64,000 bases of DNA. Origin: Sequoia sempervirens (Eukaryota; Streptophyta; Pinopsida; Cupressales; Cupressaceae). Under the pieces are notes generated by a model, which did not search any database, was not told where the DNA came from, and saw only the letters and a list, made by a program, of their open reading frames with translations. Both the position numbers and the translations under genes were made by a program. Every line of letters starts with the position of its first letter. The first letter of the stretch is position 1. Shown here one piece after another: positions 55,382-64,000 of the stretch. The DNA lies in the NCBI GenBank assembly GCA_007258455.2, contig VDFB02193867.1, positions 566,128,661 to 566,192,660 of the forward strand, given 5' to 3'.

Positions 55382-57072
55382 CCCACCATAACAACCCCTC
55401 TCAACACCCTTAATTTTTCCAGATCCCATTTTTCCTTGAGATCCTCACCTTAAGGAGTAAAATATTGTTGAACAACTAAAGAATACTCACGCTAAGACAT
55501 CCTTATGGGATCTTATTCAAGCATCCTCTCACTATCACAACATGATCCAAGTAGCCTTGCAACAAGTTCCTATCCCTTCTAATGCACAACCAACTGACAT
55601 AAAAGCCATAATCCACAGAATAAACACTAACATTGTTTTCCACCAAAGTGAACTCCCCCCTTTGGAAGTGAAAAACAAAATGAAGCATTCATGATCATTA
55701 CTCAATACAATCGAATAGGGATAAAGTAAACCCATGTTGACAATGGATCTGCCCTTAATGTGTGTAGCATAAACCTCTTGGATAGGATTTGTGAGGATCA
55801 TTCAAAAATTCATCTTGATTCTTTATCTATTAAGGTATTTGACAATGAAGAAAATGCATCACTTGGTGTGATCACTCTACCTATTATAGTTGGATAAGCT
55901 ACATTGAATACACCAATTCATGTTATGCCTCATAAAATTTCATGTAATCTTATCTTAGGCAGACCATGGATTCATGCAATGAATGGGGTGCCCTCTACTC
56001 TTCAACGTAAAATTAAATACATATACAACAACAAAATATGCACCCTTGACACTGACCCTAAACCTTATAGTGTCTTACAACTTGATGAAAAAAAAAGAAA
56101 AACCCTTAACCACATCAACATCAACTACACAAATGGAATCCGTTCAACAAAAAGACAAACAACAACATATTGAACATGTCATGAAGCTTTTAGAAGATGA
56201 TTGGGGTTCCTTGGATTTCAAACATGAATTCATGGGTGAGTACAAGATCATACACAAATATTCAAATAGGGAAAATGAAAAAGCAGATGACCCTTCGAAA
56301 GCATCCACCTCAACCACTTTAGACAAAAAAAAACTACACAACCACCTTTGAAAATGCTTATCACCAACTACCAACCAATCCAAAAGCAATGAAAAATATT
56401 TATGGGAAAGGGTATGAGCTTATGAAAATACTTGCCTATAGTGGAAAAGGATGTTGTGCTCATGAACAAGGTATCTGCAACCCTATAGACCCTATCACAC
56501 AACAAACAACCTATGGTCTTGGTTATTATCCTTTGATAGAAATCACCAAGGCTTCACTCAACATCAACAATCTCACACAACATACTCCTAAATCAACCTT
56601 AATAGTCATACATTCTGAATTCATCGACACTAGTGGTCTTGAAAATCATTCTCCTTTACAAAAAATCAAACAAACAAATACTCCTTCACTTAATATCAAT
56701 GTCATCTCGCAAAACACTCATGAATGGAATTCAGTAGATTTTACACCCTCCTATACATGAGAGTCCAAAATCTCTCAACCTACATAGTTGTAGATATGAC
56801 AATGAATACTAAGCAAGGGGTATCTTTGTCGCAAACTATAGGACCACCTTGTACAATATATCAAGAGGCTATCTTGTTAAGACTCCTCCAAGATCACTTG
56901 ATATTCCTTCCCCCTTGAACTCGAAAGAAATTCTATTACAAGAATTCATTTTGCAAATATCATAGAGTTCACGGTCATTCTTAGACTAATGAATGTAAAG
57001 CTTTGAGTAGTAAAATCCAAAATTTTAAGGAATTTGGTGTTCTTCCTTATGTGGGAGGCACCTAATTCCTCT
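55382..57072 (+). pseudogene. Copy B: E2 protease, G-patch and knuckle remnant
   Basis: Counterpart of 28900-30590. The active-site loop VDNGS starts at about 55736 and LGRPW lies at about 55955. One extra A in the run at about 56088-56096 shifts the frame and one missing A at about 56325-56333 shifts it back, so the middle of the tail reads differently from copy A. Homopolymer errors in the assembly could also give this pattern. Confidence 0.7.
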
Positions 57073-58216
57073 AATTGATATTTATTTTCACTCTACCTTG
57101 CATCTTATCAACCATTTCAACTCACCCTTGTCCTACACTAAGTGGGGCAAGGGGTTATGTAACCTTAACCTTGCATGTCACTTGTAGAACTTTTCCTCCT
57201 TTGGCTAGTCGTTAACCTTTCATGAACATATAAGAGAAAGCTTGGGATGTGGACGATATGCCTTAAGTTGGCTAGCATATGACATACTCCCCTTTTCATG
57301 ACATAGCTTATCAAAAACATATGACTTGGAATAGGGCTTTTCAAGTAATCTCTCATGTGCTCTTCTTCTACTTTAAAGCAATTTCTCATAGTACTGGTGT
57401 TCGCAATCATTTTAACATGGGGGCATACATCACCACTCACATTTCCATGTCCAATTTCATTCTTCTTGTGATGTGTTCTTTTCTTGGTGGAGTCATTGGG
57501 CTTGATTCTCTCCAAGAGTGTGATATTTATTTTGACACATCCTCTCTCAGAAACATTAGGTACAATGTCCTCTAAGATGATACCTCACATGAATTAAGTA
57601 AAATCCCTTTGAACAGTTCTTGCACTATTTTGCATTAACAATGTCTATGAGTGTCAAGCGTACAAATTTTTGCTTACTTCATAGAGCTCGAAAATCATTT
57701 TCCTTTGTGGTTCCTTATTAAAGTTATTAGGAGGTATAAATTTGGTATGGTTGACTGGGAATCCCATTCCAAGGCATGACTTTCCCCATAGCCACCTATG
57801 CATTTGTGAGTACATACCAGATAAGTGTTTGTTTCTCACCTTTTGGGCTTTCTCACCTAGCAAATAGCCAAGAGTTCCATCGCCCCAAAGTGAGTATGCA
57901 TTTTATTTTTGGACAAATAGCCTAGATCGGATCCACAACGTGTTGGATAAATAGTCAAATCTTGATCCACCTTTTCATTTTAATCTTTCTCTTCTTCCTA
58001 GTTCTTTCCATTACATGTTTGTGTATCTTGTTCTGTTGCATATCATTCACCTTGTGCATGTCCTTTGTGCTTATGTCGGTTTGAATTAGGATCTTTTATC
58101 CTGGGGGCTTGGCCACCACCTTTGATCTTTGTTATCCTATACTATCCGCATTGGTATGATTGGACCTCTCTTGAATGTCTACTTTAGCGTGAGTTTGAAG
58201 CAACTTCATCCTCTCA
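57073..58216 (+). other. Copy B: E2 3' spacer
   Basis: Counterpart of 30591-31734; no gene seen. Confidence 0.6.
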
Positions 58217-59488
58217 CTAAAGTGGGGGCTAAATGTACCATAGAAAAAAGGAAACTTGCTTGATTTGTAGAATAATTGATGATAAATTAGACTTAATAAG
58301 GCCTTGATTTTGTGTTGTGAGGTGTTTTACATATCTACACTAGGTCTTGGACCATTGCAAATTGAATAAAATGCATTTAACAATGTCTTGTAAAGGTGTT
58401 GTAAAGTGTTGTAAAAGACATTCACACCTCTCTAGAATTAATGAACCCATTTTCCATTAATTAAACACTATTAAATATATTTAATTACATCTTCACATCA
58501 ATCTAGAAGGATTTTGAATCAAACTTAACCTTAGTCTAATGTTGTAACATGTCCTACACATTCACATTGGATGTTGTGCCTTCCTAGGCTGCGTGGACCT
58601 CATTTTAGTGTTGTAAAGTGTATTTAATCACACTTTCACATTCAATTATGTGTCCCAAGCCCTAATTGACCTTCACATCATCATTAATAGTCCCCTATTA
58701 CCCCATATTGTGCATTTTGTGGCAATATTTGATGAAATAACTGACAAAATCACTATATAAACTTGATTTTCTTATCCCCCAACAACCCAGCTAGAAAATG
58801 GACCCCACTGGGACTAATTCACCATCTGTGGTGAATGAATCCATACCAGGTGGGACTCATTCACCCAAGGTTGTTAATGAGTCCCATTTGGGCCATTTTT
58901 GACTTTTGACAGGAAAGATTAGATTTTAAGTTTAATTTTTCATGTTAGCCTTAGGGATCCAATTTATGGGTGAATTAGGTGAATTTCCTATAAAATCAAG
59001 TCTCTAAACCATAATTTACATCTCTTAACTCATTCACACATCTCTTACATTCATTCATCATCTATCTTCTGTATCAGGTCAAGCAAGCTAGGGTTTCATC
59101 ATTGCAAGTCATCAAGTTAGCTTTCTAATACATTCAAGGGAAGATTCTTTATGCTTTGCTACAAAACTTCAAAATAAAACATCATGGCAAGGTATTAACT
59201 CCATTGTTTCATGCTTCATTACATTTTTTCATTATTTTGGTTTAATTACCTACAAAGGGGTTTGACCAAGGCAAACCCCCATACCCTAACATCCAAAATT
59301 TATCTTTCTCTTCTTGTGTGTTTGAAGATCTAGGCATCTTTGAAACTTGGAAATCATTGAAGATCAAGTTGCAAAGTTGTTTAAGTCTTCTCTTCTTTGT
59401 CCAAGTCAAAATATTAACAAAAAGTCACTTTTAGGTTCGGAAATCAAATTTTCAGAGACAAACACCTATTAGGAGCTGAAGTGTAGAT

Positions 59489-60251
59489 GGGTATGTGTAG
59501 GATCATCATGGAAAAAATAAGCCCTTAAGTGGTGAAAATTTCAAAAAAATTAGAGTTAGGCAACTTGACGTAAAAATTTGAATAATTTATCTATATTATT
59601 TCTAAAATATGTAAGAATAGAATTTGTAGCAAATTGAATTTAGTTTCTAAACTACTAGGTTTTTTTTTTTTTAAATCTATTTGGTAAAAATTTGAAATTT
59701 GAATGTGCAGTAGTACTTAAATTTTAGGGAAAAAATAAGAAGTGGTGTCTGTCTAACCACCCTAACCATAATAAAATGATAATATTTTTATAAGATTTTA
59801 GATATAAGTAGAGGACTCATGTCGATGTGATGCATATTTTTTTGAAGTAAATAATTAATTATGAATTTTTTATTACAACTTTTAAAAATATTAAAACTCA
59901 TGTATGACAACCTTAACTTGGTCAAAATTCATGAAATTCTTTTTTTTTAATCCTATAGTATGCAAAGCATAGAATGTGACACATGTTTTGGATTCAAAAA
60001 ATGTGATACCCTTTGAAAACTATAGATGTTTTTCAATCAACCTATCAATCGAGACTTTAGTTGTAATTAAAATAGAAAATGAATAATAATTATTTATTAA
60101 ATTCAAAGTAAAGCATAATTTATATTGGTGTAAAGTTGAGAATTTCCTTTAAAAACCCTTTTCATTTCATCAATTTTGGGTAAAAAAAAGTTGTCAGCCA
60201 CATACCCATCATATAGCCACTTTTTGGTCCATCATGATCCTGCACATACCC
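59489..60251 (+). mobile_element. Copy B: TIR element (a)
   Basis: Counterpart of 33007-33755, 14 bases longer through several small indels, mostly in T/A runs. This is the most divergent part of the duplication. Confidence 0.7.
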
Positions 60252-60856
60252 AAACTATAGACTTCAATTTCCACCTTTGGATTTTAAAAAATTCAAAAGT
60301 GGACTGATTTGCCATGGATGGTGAATGAGTCCCACTTCCAGGCCTAATTTTTATTTTCTACATTTTTGGATCCCCATTTGTCCAAAACGGGCTCTGGAAT
60401 AGTTTCCCAGATCTGGGACTAATTCGCCCAGAATGGAAAATGAGTCCCACCAGGCCTAAAATTCAGGGTCAACAACATTTCATATTTCATTTCCAGTCTG
60501 CATCAAGATCTCAAGTGCACACTTTCAATTTTATCCATTTCTGTTGCAATTTGCATTCATTTCTAGATGTTTTTGCATTACACAATGTGTTTTCAAACAT
60601 CTTGCATTTCAATAGGTTTCATTTAATGTTCAATCACTTTTATCAATATTCACATTTATTTTGTCTCATCTAATCACATTTCATTCATATTTCCATTATA
60701 CTTGCATTAGTTTGAGTGAACCACCTAGATTTTGGTGTGAGATCTATCTCTTTCCTTTAGGTGAAAAACCCTAATTGAGCAAAAGAGTCATAGCATCGTA
60801 CACCCTAAAATATATGGTTCAAAAAAAATTTCTAAGGCACTCACAAGTTAGACTCT

Positions 60857-61029
60857 CACTGGTACATTTTGACCCAAATTTTGATGAATGTTCATCAGAA
60901 TTTTGACGGAGGCTAGGCCAGAATTTTGACATTTCAAATATCGTCAAAATTCTGACAAAATAATACCGATGAATGGTTGTCGAAATTCCAATGAACATCC
61001 ATCGAAATTTGGGTCAAAATGTACCAGTG
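60857..61029. mobile_element. Copy B: CACTA-type MITE
   Basis: Counterpart of 34361-34533 with the same TCT flanks. Confidence 0.8.
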
Positions 61030-61415
61030 TCTAAGGTAGATTCATGTTTTGTTGATCTACATTATTTTGCTAAGAAAGATTTAGTCATGTGGTTCTAAAG
61101 AAAATATGGTTGAGGCATGAAGGTGACACATCTAAGAAATAAATTCATCACAGCTTCTATAGTGTGAGTTACAAGTAACAATATTCTAGTATGTTCCCTA
61201 ATAGAGGAAAGTAATGATGAAAGCTTACTAGAACGATCTGCATTCCTCTAGATTTGAAGTATTGGTCTTGCAGTTCTGCAAACATGTTCGTTGGTGTTCA
61301 TAACATACTACTAAGCACGATTAAGCATTGTGATGGTCCACAAGCTTAGTTTTTGAATAAATTTTTGTTATATTCTATCCAAATTTCTCTATTTCTGCAT
61401 ATTTAGTTGGTTTCT

Positions 61416-62211
61416 AGGTATGTGTAGGATCATGATGGGCCAAAAAGTGGTGATATGATGGGTATGTGTAGGGTATGTGGCTAAATTTTTTTTTCTTACC
61501 CAAGATTGATGAGACAAAAAGGGTTTTTAAAGGAGATTCTTAGCTTTCCACCAATATAAATTATGCTTTACTTTGAATTTAATAGATAATTATTATTCAT
61601 TTTCTATTTGAATTATGACTAGAGTCCTTATTGATAGGCTAATTGAAAAACATCTATATCTTTCAAACAGTATCACATTTTTTGAATCTAACACATGCGT
61701 CACATTCTATGCTTCACATACTATAGGATTAAAAAAAAAATTGAATTTCATGAATTTTTGACCAAGTTAAGGTGGTCAGACATACGAGTTTTTAATATTT
61801 TTTAAAGTTGTAATAAAAAATTCATAATTAATTATTTACTTGGAATTTTTTTTTAAAAAATGCATAACATTGGGACATGAGTACTCTACGTATATCTAAA
61901 ATCTTATAAAAAAATATTATCATTTTATTGTGGTTAGGGTGGTCAGATAGACACCTACTTCTTATTTTTTCCCTAAAATTTAAGTACTACTGCATTGAAA
62001 TTTCAAAATTTCACCAAATATTTTAAAAAATAAAATAAAGCTAGTAGTTTAGAAACTAAATTAAATTTTCTACAGATTCTATTCTTACATATTATTGAAA
62101 TAATATAGATAAATTATTCATTTTTATGTCAAGTTTCCTAACTCTAATTTTTCTGAATTTTTTGCCACAAGTTAAGGGCCTATTTTTTCCATGATGATCC
62201 TGTGCATACCC
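61416..62211 (-). mobile_element. Copy B: TIR element (b)
   Basis: Counterpart of 34920-35716 with the same TTCT flanks. Confidence 0.7.
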
Positions 62212-62215
62212 TTCT

Positions 62216-64000
62216 CCTCTTGTGCCAACACATTATGATTATATACTTCAAGAAACAATTGATCGAATATTGTGCATGGTCTACAACATCTACATATTGG
62301 TCCATATAATGTTTTTGGTACCTCCCCAACTATGTGAATTGAAATAGTGATAGTGTTGATACTATTTGGGCCAACATGGCTTGTTTCATTCTCTATGGTT
62401 GATCATGGTCATTTAATATTGTCTTGAAGAATGTGTTGTGATGTATTTGGACCCTAAAATAGTGTATAATGATCCACAACTAAACCTCTTTTATTTTGGA
62501 TATGTTTTGGTATCAATTGTTTCATCCAATGGTCATCTTGGAGTTGACTTAATTGGATTGTTTTGTTATTGTGGAGGATATATATGATGCAGGAACATCC
62601 TTGGTTCTTGGAAATCTTGCACCAACCAAAAATATTTTCTTTCAGTTCTTTGTTCTTGTTTTGTTCTTATTTTTTTCTTGTTCAGTTCATGTTGGTGGAT
62701 TCCTCATATTTTCTCACCAGACCCTATGGATCTTTGTGTACATCATGGACATGTTCATTTTCCTTATTCCAAGATTTGAGCATGATTGAATTCTTTTTTG
62801 ACAAGTTATCACTTCTGGAATTTCATGGCAGCTTCTTAAACCAACAATAAAATAGCTTTCAATCCTAACGGCTAATTTGATCATTTGTGGATCATCTCTG
62901 TGACTTGCAGATCTCAATGGTGTGTTTTTTAATTTTTTTGTGGAGTGTTCCCAACCTCCATTATTGGTTCACACTTCATTTTATGCACCTGTTGATGGAC
63001 TAATTCAAATTTGAGGCTGACCTATTCATGCGCACGTAACATTTTCTTCCTTGGAGAATATGATGATCTTTGGGTGATGTGGATGTTTCCAGAATTGTGG
63101 ATATGCTATAAAGCTTGTAATCGATCATTTGAATAGGGCAGTTGAGTTAGTAGTTAAAAGAGTATATATTAAGATTGATCTGTATTGTAATATTTCACTC
63201 TCATATAAGAGCATTTTGGAATGTAATTAGGACATGTTATATCAGGCCCGTGAGCCAAATCTGTAATCCCAGATGTTTCCAGACGAATGTAATTTAAATT
63301 TATGTTAATGAGAACATTTGCATCTATATTTTCCTCCATATTTTGTGTTGCTATCATTGTGGTACTCTTGTTGCACTGTCCAGATTGTTCTCCTTGAGGA
63401 CCCTCCTACTATGGTTGCGCCAATATATAGAAGATCAAATTCATTTGTTAAGGTGATGAGAAAAGAATGACATGTGAGTAGAATGAAAGAGATGAAGTGT
63501 CCAAAATCAATGTGAAGGGAAAACTATGCTAAATAGTCGTTGCAATTTCAACATATGATAGATGCTTCTTCAAAGTAGATCATAATTATTTTCTTATTCT
63601 AAATTTTATGTATCCTACTCTAAGACAGTGAGTCTCATTAGATCCATTGTATCTTTCTCTAAGGTTGTATACCTTAGTCAACAATTCCATAGGTAGTGAG
63701 CCTCAAACACTATAATTCTTGTTAGCAGTGAGCTACATATATTGTGAGTTAATCCTCATCATTGTTTTTCCCTCATTGGGTTTTCCATGTAAAAAACATG
63801 GCATCACTATATAATGCATGCATTCTCCTTTGTTCCTTTCAGTTAAATTGATGCAATGTTAATTTGCAAATGGAATTAGTTAAGTTTCAATGTATGCAAA
63901 TTCACCCCCCCTCTCAGCACATCTTTGTGTTCAAAAAATACTACTTCATTTATAAAGCTCAAATTTTCAAGTAGAGGAAGCTAATAGAAATGTGAATAGA
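62216..64000. other. Copy B: LTR-like region to the window end
   Basis: Counterpart of 35721-37505, including the plus-orientation LTR-like tail (GGGTTTTCCATGTAAAA near 63780, CACCCCCCCTCTCAG near 63905). No gene seen. Confidence 0.4.

Larger units (their letters stand above)
50179..60821 (+). mobile_element. Copy B: E2
   Basis: 5' LTR 50179-52066 (ends GGTTCA, the intact form of the altered end in copy A), extra ORF 52557-53495, inverted solo LTR 53520-55313, protease region, polypurine tract 58217-58233, 3' LTR 58234-60821 including TIR element (a) at 59489-60251. The target-site flanks match copy A. Confidence 0.85.
41209..64000 (+). repeat. Long direct duplication, copy B
   Basis: Matches 14523-37505 from the first base after the gap to the last base of the window. 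Differences from copy A include three substitutions in the first 90 bases, a 4-bp deletion near 43990, a 202-bp deletion at 45135/45136, a changed A-run in the protease ORF and several homopolymer changes in TIR element (a). Copy B probably continues beyond the window. Confidence 0.95.

Noticed and set aside
1..64000. A complete, previously undescribed system such as a defence or biosynthetic cluster
   Set aside because: No set of intact co-oriented genes exists; the content is explained by nested retroelements, small TIR elements, a SINE, a LINE and one duplication.

Overview
This is nuclear DNA from a plant with a large, transposon-packed, AT-rich genome, perhaps a gymnosperm. The inference rests on nested LTR retrotransposons with long LTRs, a plant-type Ty3/gypsy pol, a short tRNA-derived SINE and MITE-like elements. 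The species cannot be told from the sequence. I find no intact host gene, rRNA, tRNA or CRISPR array. Nearly every open frame is decayed retroelement coding sequence or chance.

Layout. 1-950 is a GA-rich polypurine tract; 951-3161 shows no gene. At 3162 an LTR retrotransposon (here E1, plus strand) begins: a 1.6-kb 5' LTR, a leader holding a 916-bp LINE-like insertion (4867-5782), then a gag-protease frame broken by a second element of the same LTR family (N1, minus strand, 8536-15585). The E1 frame resumes at 15591 and ends at 16532. It is followed by four 107-bp tandem repeats and two 543-bp tandem units. At about 18496 this joins a 5'-truncated Ty3/gypsy pol (here G: RT, RNase H, integrase) with a long 3' region. 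A further LTR starts at 23427 and is interrupted at 23698 by a third member of the E1/N1 family (E2, 23698-34325). E2 carries an inverted solo LTR, an extra ORF with hydrophobic repeats, a protease/G-patch region, a polypurine tract and a 3' LTR. That 3' LTR contains a TIR element. Downstream lie a CACTA-type MITE, a second inverted copy of the TIR element and LTR-like sequence up to about 37430. 37430-41108 occurs only once in the window: a SINE, another LTR-like tail and a minus-strand pseudogene that runs into a 100-N gap (41109-41208).

From the first base after the gap, 41209-64000 repeats 14523-37505 in direct orientation at roughly 99% identity, including all nested insertions. A small set of lesions tells the copies apart: a 202-bp deletion and a homopolymer frameshift in the second, and a frameshift in the E2 ORF of the first. 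Either this is a recent segmental duplication or two haplotypes placed in series by the assembler; the position of the gap favours the second.

The E1/N1/E2 family has gag- or protease-like sequence but no reverse transcriptase or integrase of its own, so it would depend on enzymes from another element. Two features recur across the family: an imperfect dyad built on GGGACTCATTC / GAATGAGTCCC, found about 20 times in LTRs and leaders, and tandem repeats in the 3' spacer. Almost all stop codons in the decayed frames are what C-to-T change would produce, as expected after silencing by DNA methylation.
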